Shown: positions 27,677 through 36,675 of the stretch, in pieces
How positions within the stretch are numbered: position 1 is the first letter of the stretch
Layout: each line of letters opens with the position of its first letter
Source of the DNA: Pseudomonas faucium
GTDB taxonomy: Bacteria; Pseudomonadota; Gammaproteobacteria; Pseudomonadales; Pseudomonadaceae
Assembly (NCBI RefSeq): GCF_021602585.1
Contig: NZ_BQIP01000010.1
Location: 62,001 to 126,000, forward strand
Reading direction: 5' to 3'
DNA length: 64,000 bases
Position numbers and translations under genes: made by a program
Notes under the pieces: model-generated
Database searches by the model: none
Seen by the model: the letters and a program-made list of their open reading frames with translations, nothing else
Told to the model about the DNA's origin: nothing

Positions 27677-28806
27677 CGGGTTTCTCCAGCGCCTGCCAGG
27701 TCGTCCAGCAGGGCCTGGCCCATCCGCTCACGGCGCCAGCCGCGCAGCGAATCGGGCAGTTGATAGGGGCCATGGGGGTAGCCGCTCTTGAGCAGCGCTT
27801 CCAGGGTTTTCTTGCGCAGCATCAGCTCCGGGGCAATCCCTAAGCGCTCGCCTTCGGCCTGGCCGATGGCGCGCAGGCGCTTGAGGATGCCGGAGGCTTC
27901 GATCGGCAGCGGCTCGGGCAGCGCCGGCGGCCACTGCTCAGGCGGCAGGCTGGCGGCGCGCTTGATCAGCTCGAGCAGCTGGGCGCCGTCCTGGCGGATG
28001 GTGCGCGGGTGCATTTCTTCGATCTTGGCCAGCGCCGAGAGGTTGTCCGGCTGGGTCTTGGCCATGGGCCACAGCGAGTGTTCCTTGAGGATGCGGTTGC
28101 GCGGCACATCGCGGCTGCGGGCCTCGCGCTCGCGCCAAGCGCACAGTTCGCGCAGCACGGCCAGTTGCTGACGGCTCAGCTTCCAGGCCAGCTTGACGTC
28201 GCGGTAGAGGGTCTGCGGCTCGACTTCACGGCGCAGCGCGGCAACCAGTTCGGCGCCGTCGTCCAGCACCCAGGCGTACTTGTCGTCGGACAGCCGCGGG
28301 CGCAGGGCGGCGAACAGCTCGGCCAAGTGCACGGCATCCTCGGCGGCGTAGCTCACCTGGGTTTCCGACAGCGGGCGCTGCAGCCAGTCGGAGCGGGTTT
28401 CACCCTTGGGCAGCTCGATGCCGAGCACGTCCTGGACCAGGCGCGAGTAGCCCATGGAGAAGCCCAGGTTCAGGTAACCGGCTGCCAGCTGCGTGTCGAA
28501 CAGCGGCTGTGGCAGCTTGCCGGTCAGGCGCAGCAATACCTCGAGGTCTTCGCTGCAGGCATGCAGCACCTTGACCACGCCACTGTCGTCGAGCAGGTCG
28601 GCCAGCGGCTGCCAGTCGCTGATCAGCAGCGGGTCGATGAGGAAAGCGCACTGGCCGTCGCCGACCTGGATCAGGCCGGCTTTGGGGTAAAAGGTGTCGA
28701 CCCGCATGAATTCGGTGTCGACGGCCACGAAGGGCAGTTGACGCCACTTGCGGCAGCCTTCGGCCAGGGTCTGGTCGTCACGGATCCAGTGTATTTCGAT
28801 GGCCAC
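27673..28806 (-). CDS. rnd: ribonuclease D
   Basis: 377 residues. DEDD exonuclease: first Asp-Glu in [20 protein letters not shown], and the DAVHLAEL region with the last Asp. HRDC-type helical modules follow, used for tRNA binding. RNase D trims tRNA 3' ends. The start is GTG 28806, with GGGAGAG upstream. It heads the three-gene run with ycgL and the dehydrogenase, and is separated from eptA by about 100 bases. Confidence 0.94.
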   Translation of the reverse strand: MAIEIHWIRDDQTLAEGCRKWRQLPFVAVDTEFMRVDTFYPKAGLIQVGDGQCAFLIDPLLISDWQPLADLLDDSGVVKVLHACSEDLEVLLRLTGKLPQPLFDTQLAAGYLNLGFSMGYSRLVQDVLGIELPKGETRSDWLQRPLSETQVSYAAEDAVHLAELFAALRPRLSDDKYAWVLDDGAELVAALRREVEPQTLYRDVKLAWKLSRQQLAVLRELCAWREREARSRDVPRNRILKEHSLWPMAKTQPDNLSALAKIEEMHPRTIRQDGAQLLELIKRAASLPPEQWPPALPEPLPIEASGILKRLRAIGQAEGERLGIAPELMLRKKTLEALLKSGYPHGPYQLPDSLRGWRRERMGQALLDDLAGAGETR

Positions 28807-28908
28807 GAGGCTCTCCCACTAACATTGGCGCGCAGTATATACGGCGCGGGCACTGTGGGTGAAACCTGGCGACCGCCGCGCCGTCCATGGGCTGCGCGAA
28901 GGATTGAA

Positions 28909-30546
28909 TCAGCGCTTGGCCGCCAGCCACGGCCGGCAGCTGGCGAACATGTCCAGCGACTGCTGGTAGACCTCGGTGCGCACCTGCAAGAGGCCGAGCA
29001 TCGAGTGGAACAGGTTGTCCTGCGACAGCGGCGCATCGCTGAGCTTGGCCAGGCAGTCGGTGTCCAGGCCGAAGTCTTCCTTGTAGCTGTCGGAGAACCA
29101 GGTCAGCAGCGGCACGTGCTTTTGCTGCTCCGGGGCGATGGCGTAAGGGGTGCCGTGCAGGAACAGGTTGTACTCGCCCAGCGACTCGCCATGGTCGGAC
29201 AGGTAGATCATCGCCGTGTCGACCTTGTCCTGCTTGCTGCGCAGGGTGTCGATCAGCGACGACAGCACCTTGTCGGTGTAGGCCAGGGTGTTGTCGTAGC
29301 CGTTGATGATCTCCTGCTCGCTGCACTGGTTCAGGGCGTTGCTCTGGCACACCGGGGTGAAGCGCTCGCCAGCGGTGGGGTAGCGCTTGAAGTATTCGGG
29401 GCCGTGGCTGCCCATCTGGTGCAGCACCAGCACGGTGTCCTTGTCGAGGTTGTCGATCAGCTCGCCCAGGCCCTGCAGCAGGATCTCGTCATGGCATTCG
29501 CCGTTGGCGCACAGGCCCGGGTCCTTGAGGTTGCTGACATCGATGAACTGCACCCGGTCGCAGGTGCCCTTGCAACCGGACTGGTTATCCCGCCATTGCA
29601 CCGCCAGGCCTGCGCGCTGGAGGATGTCCAGCAGGCCTTCGCGGTTCTTCGCAACGCGGGCGTCGTAATCCTTGCGCCCCATGCCGGAGAACATGCACGG
29701 CACCGACACGGCCGTTTCGGTGCCGCACGAATGCACATCGGAAAACGCCAGCAGGCCTTGCTCCTTGGCCAGGTTCGGGGTGGTGTCGCGGTCGTAGCCG
29801 AGCACGCCGAAATGGTCTGCCCGCGCACTTTCACCCACGACCAGCACGGTCAGCGACTTGCGCTCATGGTGCTGCCAGGCGGTATCGCGCTTGGCATCTT
29901 CGCCATAGTTCTGGAACGGCCGCGCTGCCGTGCCGACGCGCTCGCTGACATAACCGATGGAGGCACCGACGATGTTGCTCGGGGTGAGCATCAGGCGCAG
30001 TTCATGGTGATTGCGAAACAGCGACGACAGGCCTTGATAGTTGATCAGCGCCACCGCCCCCAGGGCCACCACGCAAGCACCGCTGACCACCAGCTTGCCC
30101 AGCACTTCGCGGTGCCAGGCGCGGTAGGCGATCGGTGCCTTCCACAGCAGCACCGACGGCAGTACGCCAAGCAACAGGATATAAGCGGCAAACTTGAACG
30201 ACATCAGGTCGCGTACTTCCGCCACATTGGTTTCGGCCATGTTTCGGAACATGCCCGAATCAATAAGCACACCATATTGGTTCATGAAGTAAGCGACACC
30301 GGCGCCACTCATGAACAAGATGATCAATAGCGGTTTCAATACATAACGGAAGGCGAACAGGGTCAATATCAGGTTGAACGCGAACAGCATCAGCGCGGCG
30401 AACGCCAAGCTCAGCCACAGGCCCGGCAACCCCGCGGGCACCACCTGCTGCAGGTGCTCCCAGAGAAACATGTTGAAGCCGATCAGCAGGTACAGGCTGG
30501 CCAGCAGCGTGACCCATTCAGTCCGCAGGGATTTGAAGTTGAGCAT
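28909..30546 (-). CDS. eptA: lipid A phosphoethanolamine transferase (EptA family)
   Basis: 545 residues. Five N-terminal membrane helices followed by a periplasmic sulfatase-like domain. The catalytic segment is readable as VVGESARADHFG and CGTETAVSVPCMFS (the Thr nucleophile), plus YLSDHGESLGEYNLFLHG with metal-binding Asp-His and His. EptA adds phosphoethanolamine to lipid A and lowers polymyxin binding. ATG 30546 has no strong Shine-Dalgarno; a TTG four codons upstream is less likely. An 11-base-phased direct repeat about 150 bases upstream could bind a two-component regulator. Confidence 0.92.
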   Translation of the reverse strand: MLNFKSLRTEWVTLLASLYLLIGFNMFLWEHLQQVVPAGLPGLWLSLAFAALMLFAFNLILTLFAFRYVLKPLLIILFMSGAGVAYFMNQYGVLIDSGMFRNMAETNVAEVRDLMSFKFAAYILLLGVLPSVLLWKAPIAYRAWHREVLGKLVVSGACVVALGAVALINYQGLSSLFRNHHELRLMLTPSNIVGASIGYVSERVGTAARPFQNYGEDAKRDTAWQHHERKSLTVLVVGESARADHFGVLGYDRDTTPNLAKEQGLLAFSDVHSCGTETAVSVPCMFSGMGRKDYDARVAKNREGLLDILQRAGLAVQWRDNQSGCKGTCDRVQFIDVSNLKDPGLCANGECHDEILLQGLGELIDNLDKDTVLVLHQMGSHGPEYFKRYPTAGERFTPVCQSNALNQCSEQEIINGYDNTLAYTDKVLSSLIDTLRSKQDKVDTAMIYLSDHGESLGEYNLFLHGTPYAIAPEQQKHVPLLTWFSDSYKEDFGLDTDCLAKLSDAPLSQDNLFHSMLGLLQVRTEVYQQSLDMFASCRPWLAAKR

Positions 30547-30697
30547 TGGTGTTCGCAATCAAGAGTGATTATCAACCCCCCGGGCAGACGGCACCGTGGG
30601 AAAGTTGCGGCACTCTAGAAAGCACGCCATCAATTTTTTGTGAAAAAGACGCCAACAAATCCGTGAAACGGCGCTTTTCACCCAATGACTGAAGTTT

Positions 30698-30714
30698 GTT
30701 CAGCGTTCATTCAG
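30698..30714 (-). promoter_or_regulatory. candidate response-regulator site upstream of eptA
   Basis: On the minus strand two CTGAA(T/C) hexamers are separated by 5 bases (11-base pitch). The pattern CTGAAT-N5-CTGAAC differs from the PmrA box CTTAAT-N5-CTTAAT at one or two positions per half. It lies about 150 bases before the eptA start. The rest of the 298-base gap holds no other feature I can name. Confidence 0.35.
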
Positions 30715-30844
30715 CCGGCACACGGAGTTTGGCGCAGGCAGGCGTGAGGGGGGATGCGACAGCCCACCCCAGTCCCCCAGCGGCGCAAAGGCGGCTATCC
30801 TCAATGCTCAGGACCTTAACGACAACCCTGACAGAGGTGAAGAA

Positions 30845-31081
30845 ATGCCAGTTCCGCACGATCTGCTCGCTGACTTGCACGTTACCGCTGATGCATTCCA
30901 GGCATTGATGGACAAGGACCACGCGCTGCATGCGCTGCACAAGGAATACAACGCCAAGGACAAGGAGGTGGTGGCCGCCGAAGGCAATGGCACCAACGAC
31001 GACGCCGTCAATCGCCTGCGCAAGGAGCGCTTGCTGATCAAGGACAAGATCGAACGGATCATTCATCCGCCCAAGTCCTGA
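30845..31081 (+). CDS. DUF465 (YdcH-like) protein
   Basis: 78 residues, short coiled protein with the DUF465 pattern (HDLLADLHVTADAFQALMDKDHALHALHKEYNAKDKEV). Function unknown, cytosolic. AGAGGTGAAG precedes ATG 30845. It is divergent from eptA and convergent on the PLP-enzyme gene, from which it is separated by a compact REP pair. Confidence 0.9.
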   Translation: MPVPHDLLADLHVTADAFQALMDKDHALHALHKEYNAKDKEVVAAEGNGTNDDAVNRLRKERLLIKDKIERIIHPPKS

Positions 31082-31102
31082 TGGATTTCTGCTGAATCAA
31101 CC

Positions 31103-31157
31103 GGCCCTGTCGCCGGCAAGCCAGCTCTGTGGGAGCCGGCTTGCCGGCGATGGGGCC
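31103..31157. repeat. compact REP inverted pair
   Basis: Two opposed REP units with only a few bases between them, so the loop is very short. The left unit has CCAGCTCTGTGGGAG, an imperfect copy. Lies between convergent genes. Confidence 0.8.
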
Positions 31158-31165
31158 CGCGCCCC

Positions 31166-32338
31166 TCACACCCCAGCCGAAGCCTTCAGCGCGCCATCCA
31201 GGTCCTCGATCAAGTCGCGATAGTCCTCGATCCCCACCGACAGCCGCAGCAGGTTCTCGCTGATCCCCATGCCGCCCTTCTGCTCCGGGCTCAGGGAGTT
31301 GTGCGACATGCTCCAGGAGTGGTTGATCATGCTTTCCACGCCCCCCAGCGAGTCGGCCAGCACGAAGATGCCCAAGGCCTCCACCAGGCGATTGAGCGCG
31401 GCCCGGTCAGCCCCCTTGACCTTCATCGCCACCACCGCGCCGCCTGCGCGCATCTGGCGCTTGCACAGTTCATGCTGCGGATGGCTCTCCAGCCCCGGGT
31501 AGAACACCTGCTCGACCTGCGGATGGCTCTCTAGAAAACGCGCGACCTGCAGCGCATTGGCGCACTGGCGCTCCATGCGCACGTCGAGGGTCTTCAGGCC
31601 GCGCAGCGCCAGGTAGCAGTCGAACGGGCCCTGGATGGCGCCCACCGCCATGCTGATCTTGCGCAGGCGCGCCAGCAGCGCGTCGTTTGCCGCCACCACC
31701 ACGCCGCCGGTCAGGTCGGAGTGGCCGCCGATGTACTTGCTCGCCGAGTGCATCACCAGGTCCACGCCGAGGGTGATCGGGCGCTGGTTCCAGGGCGAAC
31801 AGAAGGTGTTGTCGATGCAGGTGAGGATGCCCCGCGCCCGCGCCAGGTCGCACACGGCCTTGATGTCGACCAGGTGCAGCAAGGGGTTGGTTGGCGACTC
31901 GATCCAGATCAGCTGGGTTTCCGGCCTGATGGCGCCAGCCACCGCCTCCAGGTCGTTGAGGTCGACGTAGGTGGTGGTCAGGCCCGAGGTGCGGCTGCGA
32001 TAGTCTTCGAGGATGCGGAAAGTGCCGCCGTAGACGCCGTTCATCACCACCACGTGGGCATCCTTGGGCAGCAGCTCCAGCACCGTGGCCGTGGCGTTGA
32101 CCCCGGAGGCGCAGGCCACCGCGCCCACCCCTTGCTCCAGCGCCGCCACGCAGCTTTCGTAGGCATGCCGGGTGGGGTTGCCGACGCGGCTGTAGGCGTA
32201 CTCGGGGTTATCGTCGAGGCTGCGCTTGATGTAGGAGCTGGCGGTGTAGATCGGTGGAAAGATCGCGTTGTCGGCGACGCTGGACTGCTCGCCGGCGTGG
32301 ATGGCAAGGGTGGCGAAATTGCGCGGCTTGTCGGACAT
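31166..32338 (-). CDS. Cys/Met-metabolism PLP enzyme (cystathionine gamma-synthase/lyase-like)
   Basis: 390 residues. PLP lysine in HSASKYIGGHSDLTGGVV; substrate Tyr/Arg in AYSRVGNPTRHAYE; SWSMSHNSLSPEQK near the end. The family includes cystathionine gamma-synthase, beta- and gamma-lyases and methionine gamma-lyase; the sequence is not the P. putida MdeA type. I chose ATG 32338 (MSDKPRNFATLAIHAGEQ). An Lrp-type gene lies divergent 139 bases away, the pairing typical of amino-acid degradation genes, so a lyase role is plausible (inference). Confidence 0.85.
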   Translation of the reverse strand: MSDKPRNFATLAIHAGEQSSVADNAIFPPIYTASSYIKRSLDDNPEYAYSRVGNPTRHAYESCVAALEQGVGAVACASGVNATATVLELLPKDAHVVVMNGVYGGTFRILEDYRSRTSGLTTTYVDLNDLEAVAGAIRPETQLIWIESPTNPLLHLVDIKAVCDLARARGILTCIDNTFCSPWNQRPITLGVDLVMHSASKYIGGHSDLTGGVVVAANDALLARLRKISMAVGAIQGPFDCYLALRGLKTLDVRMERQCANALQVARFLESHPQVEQVFYPGLESHPQHELCKRQMRAGGAVVAMKVKGADRAALNRLVEALGIFVLADSLGGVESMINHSWSMSHNSLSPEQKGGMGISENLLRLSVGIEDYRDLIEDLDGALKASAGV

Positions 32339-32476
32339 GGTCAGGCCCATTAGGCAGTGGTGATGAGGCTGCAACTATCGCACAACCACAGGCTGCGGCA
32401 ACGCCCGCCGGCGCAGGAAAATTTTCTGCCGCTGGGGTAGTCTCTGGAATAATTTTCTTACCGGTTCCCGATCGAT

Positions 32477-32938
32477 ATGGACAGCTTCGACCAGCACATC
32501 CTCACCCTGCTCCAGCGCGATGCCTCGATCTCGCTCAAGGACCTGGCCGAAGCGGTGAACCTCTCGACCACGCCGTGCTGGAAGCGGGTCAAGCGCCTGG
32601 AGGAAGACGGCTACATCCTTGGCCGCGTCGCCCTGCTCGACCCCGAGCGCCTGGGGCTGGGGTTGACCGTGTTCGTCCAGCTCAAGACCCAGCGCCACGA
32701 CAGCGCCTGGCTGGAGCAGTTTGCCGCGACGGTGACGGGCTTCGAGGAGGTGATGGAGGTGTATCGGATGTCCGGGGACTGGGACTACATGCTGCGGGTG
32801 GTGGTGGGGGACATTGCGGCGTATGACCGGTTCTACAAGAAGCTGATTACCAGTACCGATGGGCTTTCCAACATTACTTCGAGTTTTGCCATGGAACAGA
32901 TGAAGTACACCACCGCCTTTCCGGTGCATCGCGCCTGA
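32477..32938 (+). CDS. Lrp/AsnC-family regulator
   Basis: 153 residues: an N-terminal winged helix (LTLLQRDASISLKDLAEAVNLSTTPCWKRVKRLEEDGYI in outline) and a C-terminal RAM domain for amino-acid binding (GLTVFVQLKTQRHDSAWLEQF...VMEVYRMSGDWDYMLRVV). ATG 32477 lacks a clear Shine-Dalgarno. It is divergent from the PLP-enzyme gene, which is the likely target. A REP pair follows the stop. Confidence 0.92.
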   Translation: MDSFDQHILTLLQRDASISLKDLAEAVNLSTTPCWKRVKRLEEDGYILGRVALLDPERLGLGLTVFVQLKTQRHDSAWLEQFAATVTGFEEVMEVYRMSGDWDYMLRVVVGDIAAYDRFYKKLITSTDGLSNITSSFAMEQMKYTTAFPVHRA

Positions 32939-32943
32939 CCAGA

Positions 32944-33027
32944 GGCCTTATCGCCGGCAAGCCGGCTCCCACAGGTAAAGTGCACACCTTGATCCCTGTG
33001 GGAGCCGGCTTGCCGGCGATAGGGCCC
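32944..33027. repeat. REP inverted pair (BIME)
   Basis: Opposed REP units between the convergent Lrp-family and YdeP-type genes. Loop GTAAAGTGCACACCTTGATCC differs from the twin elements at 12548 and 23798. Confidence 0.85.
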
Positions 33028-33041
33028 GTACAGGCAACCAA

Positions 33042-35372
33042 TCAGTCAGCCGCCAGCACCGCCTCGATCCGATTCCCCGGCTTGGCCTTCTCCAACCGAA
33101 TCGCCACGAACTTGGAAGTCGGGGTGTAGGTCCCTTCGCCATAACTGTCCAACGGCACCAGCGGGTTGGTCTCGGGGTAATACGCCGCCGCCTGCCCATC
33201 CGGAATGTCATAGGGCACCAGCCGGAACCCCGACACCCGCCGCTCCACGCCGTCTTCCCACAGCGACACCAAATCCACCTGCTCGCCCGGCTCGAAGCCC
33301 AGCCGGCGAATGTCCGCCTCGCTGACGAACACCACCTCACGCAGCCCGAACACCCCGCGATAGCGGTCGTCCAGCCCGTACAACGTGGTGTTGTACTGGT
33401 CGTGCGAGCGCATGGTCTGCAGGATCAGGTCGGGCTTGTCACCGCGCGCCAGCACCTTGGCGTTGACCAGCTGCTCCGGCAGCGCGCTGGGGCTGAAACG
33501 CGCCTTGCCAGTGGCGGTGCGCCAGTTGCGCTCGGCCGCGCTGTTACCCAGGTGGAACCCGCCGGGGTGCTGCAAGCGCTCGTTGAAATCGGCAAAGCCT
33601 GGGATGACATCGGCGATCATGGCGCGAATCCGGCCGTAATCGGCCACCGCATACTCCCAGTCGATCGGCGCGTTGCCCAAGGTGGCCTTGGCCATGCCGG
33701 CAACGATCCACGGCTCCGAGCGCAGGTGCGGCGAACGTGGGCGTAGCTGGCCATGGGAAATGTGCACCATGCTGAAGGTGTCTTCCACCGTGACGCCCTG
33801 CGGGCCATCTTCCTGCAGGTCGATTTCGGTGCGGCCCAAGCACGGCAGGATCAGCGCATCGGCGCCGGTAACCAGGTGCGAGCGGTTGAGCTTGGTGGAA
33901 ATCTGCACGGTCAGCGCGCAGTTGCGCAGGGCCGCGTGGGTGCGGGGGGTATCGGGCGTGGCCTGGGCGAAGTTGCCACCCAGGCCGATGAACACCTTGG
34001 CCCGCCCCTCTTCCATGGCCTTGATCGCCAGCACCGCGTTGTGCCCGTGGGCGCGGGGTACGCGGAACTGGAAGCGTTTTTCCAGGGCATCGAGCAGCGC
34101 CGCCTTGGGCTTCTCGTCGATGCCCATGGTGCGGTCGCCCTGCACGTTGCTGTGGCCGCGCACCGGCGACAGCCCGGCGCCCGGCTTGCCGACGTTGCCC
34201 CGCAGCAGCTGCAGGTTGACCAGCTCCTGCACGGTCGGCACCGAATGGCGGTGCTGGGTCACGCCCATGGCCCAGCACATGATCACCCGCTCGGCCTTGC
34301 GGTACATGCGCGCGGCCAGCTCGATCTCGGCCAGGGTGAGCCCCGATTGCTCGACGATGTGCACCCACGAGGTGGCATCCACCGCCGCCAGGTAGGCATC
34401 CACGCCGCTGGTGTGCTCGGCGATGAAGGCATGGTCGAACACCGCGGGCTCGCCCTTGGCCTGGGCCTCGCGCTCCCACTGCAGCAGGTACTTGGCGATG
34501 CCGCGCATGGCGGCCATGTCGCCGCCCAGGGCCGGGCGGAAGTAGGCGGTATTGGTCGGCTCGGAGCCGTTGCTGAGCATTTCGAACGGGTGCTGCGGGT
34601 GCTGGAACCGCTCCAGGCCCCGCTCCTTGAGCGGGTTGAAGCACACCACCTGGGCACCGCGCTTGACCGCTTCGCGCAGCGGTTCGAGCATGCGCGGGTG
34701 GTTGGTGCCGGGGTTCTGGCCGATGACGAAGATCGCATCGGCCAGCTCCAGGTCATGGAACACCACGGTGCCCTTGCCGACCCCAAGGGTTTCCGACATG
34801 CCCACGCCACTGGCTTCGTGGCACATGTTCGAGCAGTCGGGGAAGTTGTTGGTGCCGTAGGCGCGCACGAACAGCTGGTAGAGGAACGCCGCCTCGTTGC
34901 TGGCCCGGCCCGAGGTGTAGAACTCGGCCTGGTCGGGCGAGTCGAGCGAGCGCAGGTGCTTGGCGACCAGGGCGAATGCCTCTTGCCAGCTGGTTTCGAC
35001 GTAATGGTCGGTGGCGGCGTCGTAGCGCATGGGGTGGGTCAGGCGGCCCTGGTACTCGAGCCAGTAGTCGGTCTGCTCGGCCAAGGCGCTGACGCTGTAC
35101 TTGGCGAAGAAGGCCGGGTCCACGGAACGCCCGGTGGCCTCCCAGTTCACTGCCTTGGCGCCGTTCTCGCAGAACTTGACCATGTCGCTTTCCGGCGACT
35201 CGCCCCAGGCGCAGCCCGGGCAGTCGAAGCCGCCGTTCTGGTTGGTCTTGAGCATCGCCCGCAGGTTCTTGAAGGCGTTCTCGCTGCCCAGCCAGCTCTT
35301 GGTCACGCTCTTGAGCGCGCCCCAGCCGGCGGCGGGGCCTTTGTAGTCCCGGATGTGTTGGTCCTGGCTCAT
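33042..35372 (-). CDS. FdhF/YdeP-type molybdopterin oxidoreductase
   Basis: 776 residues from ATG 35372 (GAGGA upstream). A bis-MGD enzyme of the formate dehydrogenase H/YdeP group. The N-terminal iron-sulfur region has CPGC (residues 51-54) and a third Cys at 68 (KFCENGAK); the usual fourth Cys is not obvious. The molybdenum ligand is Cys184 in NMCHEASG, equal to the selenocysteine-His of FdhF, so this is a Cys-type enzyme. The C-terminal MGD-binding domain contains RSHDQYNTTLYGLDDRYRG. Substrate unproven. It belongs with moaA, moaB and the LysR gene. Confidence 0.9.
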   Translation of the reverse strand: MSQDQHIRDYKGPAAGWGALKSVTKSWLGSENAFKNLRAMLKTNQNGGFDCPGCAWGESPESDMVKFCENGAKAVNWEATGRSVDPAFFAKYSVSALAEQTDYWLEYQGRLTHPMRYDAATDHYVETSWQEAFALVAKHLRSLDSPDQAEFYTSGRASNEAAFLYQLFVRAYGTNNFPDCSNMCHEASGVGMSETLGVGKGTVVFHDLELADAIFVIGQNPGTNHPRMLEPLREAVKRGAQVVCFNPLKERGLERFQHPQHPFEMLSNGSEPTNTAYFRPALGGDMAAMRGIAKYLLQWEREAQAKGEPAVFDHAFIAEHTSGVDAYLAAVDATSWVHIVEQSGLTLAEIELAARMYRKAERVIMCWAMGVTQHRHSVPTVQELVNLQLLRGNVGKPGAGLSPVRGHSNVQGDRTMGIDEKPKAALLDALEKRFQFRVPRAHGHNAVLAIKAMEEGRAKVFIGLGGNFAQATPDTPRTHAALRNCALTVQISTKLNRSHLVTGADALILPCLGRTEIDLQEDGPQGVTVEDTFSMVHISHGQLRPRSPHLRSEPWIVAGMAKATLGNAPIDWEYAVADYGRIRAMIADVIPGFADFNERLQHPGGFHLGNSAAERNWRTATGKARFSPSALPEQLVNAKVLARGDKPDLILQTMRSHDQYNTTLYGLDDRYRGVFGLREVVFVSEADIRRLGFEPGEQVDLVSLWEDGVERRVSGFRLVPYDIPDGQAAAYYPETNPLVPLDSYGEGTYTPTSKFVAIRLEKAKPGNRIEAVLAAD

Positions 35373-35458
35373 GCGGTAAATCCTCACGCTGGCATGGAAA
35401 AGTGCAGCGGGTCGTGTAGCCCGGTGCTTTTTTCCAGCCTATGGAGGCCGGCACAAGC

Positions 35459-35476
35459 GCGTCCAATCGATATGGC
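35459..35476. promoter_or_regulatory. 18-bp repeat, candidate LysR site (copy 1)
   Basis: GCGTCCAATCGATATGGC, lying 87 bases upstream of the YdeP gene start and about 175 bases upstream of moaA. An identical 18 bases occurs at 38256-38273 between moaB and the LysR gene. The ATCGAT centre is a palindrome with imperfect CCA/TGG arms. Confidence 0.55.
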
Positions 35477-35517
35477 TTACAGCCTGATAGGCCGTTTCGA
35501 TGATGGCCCAGGGGCGC

Positions 35518-35548
35518 GCTGCAGGCCTCGGATTTCGGCGCCTGCAGC
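35518..35548. other. 9-bp inverted repeat upstream of moaA
   Basis: GCTGCAGGC / GCCTGCAGC, perfect 9-bp arms with a 13-base loop, about 100 bases before the moaA start. It could form an RNA stem in the moaA leader or a protein site. It does not match the parts of the molybdenum-cofactor riboswitch consensus that I remember. Confidence 0.35.
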
Positions 35549-35650
35549 CGTGATAGAGGAGACTGATCGAATAGTCGGGCAAAGCAATTTGACGGGGGCG
35601 CCCACAGGTAATAGCTTGGACCTTACACCTCAACCCTTTCGAGCCCCCAC

Positions 35651-36655
35651 GTGGAACAGACCCTCCGGCCCCTGATCGACGGTTTCAACCGCAAAATCGA
35701 CTACCTGCGGATGTCGGTGACGGACCGTTGCGACTTCCGTTGTGTCTATTGCATGGCCGAAGACATGCAGTTTCTGCCGCGCCAGCAGATCCTCAGCCTC
35801 GAAGAGCTGTTCCAGGTGGCCGAGCGCTTCGTCGCCCTGGGCACCCGCAAGATACGCCTCACCGGTGGCGAGCCGCTGGTACGCCAGGGCATCGTCGACT
35901 TGTGCGGGCGCATTGCCGCCCTGCCCGGCCTGCGCGAACTGTGCATGACCAGCAACGGCTCGCAACTCGGGCGCCTGGCCCAGCCGCTGTTCGATGCCGG
36001 GCTGTCGCGCCTGAACATCAGCCTCGACAGCCTCGATACCGAGCGTTTCAAGCAACTGACCCGCACGGGCCACCTGCAGCAGGTGATCGCCGGCATCGAC
36101 GCTGCCCGCCGCGCGGGCTTCCAGCGCATCAAGCTCAACTGCGTGGTGCTCAAGGGCCGCAACGACCACGAGCTGGTCGACCTGGTGCGCTTTGCCATCG
36201 ACCGCGAGCTGGACATCACCTTCATCGAAGAGATGCCCCTTGGCGTAATCAGCGAGCACGAACGTGGCGAGTCGTTCTGTTCCAGCGATGAAGTGCGCGA
36301 GCGCCTGGCCGAGCAGTTCACCCTGATCGAGTCGACCGAATCGTCACAAGGCCCGGCGCGCTACTGGCGCCTGGCCGAAGCGGCGAACACCCGGGTCGGC
36401 TTCATCTCGCCGCACAGCCACAACTTCTGCGCCACCTGCAACCGCGTGCGGCTGACCGTCGAGGGCCGCCTGCTGCTGTGCCTGGGCAACGAGCATTCGG
36501 TGGACCTCAAGCAAGTGCTGCGCGCTCACCCGGGCAACCCCGAGCGGCTGGAAAAAGCCATCCGCGACTCGCTGCACCTCAAACCCTACCGGCACCATTT
36601 CGAGGTAGGTGGCGATGTGCAAATCCTGCGCTTCATGAACATGACTGGCGGCTGA
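35651..36655 (+). CDS. moaA: GTP 3',8-cyclase MoaA (molybdenum cofactor)
   Basis: 334 residues. Radical-SAM enzyme that makes the cyclic pyranopterin precursor. The first cluster is CDFRCVYC, with the SAM glycines in LTGGEPLVR, and the second cluster is at CATCNRVRL...LC. The C-terminal Gly-Gly pair (MTGG end) is present. Start GTG 35651, no strong ribosome-binding site seen. It is divergent from the YdeP gene; its presence here beside moaB suggests a dedicated cofactor supply for that enzyme. Confidence 0.93.
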   Translation: MEQTLRPLIDGFNRKIDYLRMSVTDRCDFRCVYCMAEDMQFLPRQQILSLEELFQVAERFVALGTRKIRLTGGEPLVRQGIVDLCGRIAALPGLRELCMTSNGSQLGRLAQPLFDAGLSRLNISLDSLDTERFKQLTRTGHLQQVIAGIDAARRAGFQRIKLNCVVLKGRNDHELVDLVRFAIDRELDITFIEEMPLGVISEHERGESFCSSDEVRERLAEQFTLIESTESSQGPARYWRLAEAANTRVGFISPHSHNFCATCNRVRLTVEGRLLLCLGNEHSVDLKQVLRAHPGNPERLEKAIRDSLHLKPYRHHFEVGGDVQILRFMNMTGG

Positions 36656-36675
36656 CCCGCTGCCTCTGGATTTCC

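Noticed and set aside
31166-32938. mdeA-mdeR (methionine gamma-lyase and its regulator)
   Set aside because: The arrangement is alike, but the enzyme is not spelled like the P. putida MdeA I know, so I kept a general name.
33042-35372. Selenocysteine formate dehydrogenase
   Set aside because: The residue equal to selenocysteine is an ordinary Cys codon (NMCHEASG), with no in-frame UGA.
35518-35650. Molybdenum-cofactor riboswitch before moaA
   Set aside because: There is a stem at 35518-35548, but not the other conserved parts of that motif as I know it.
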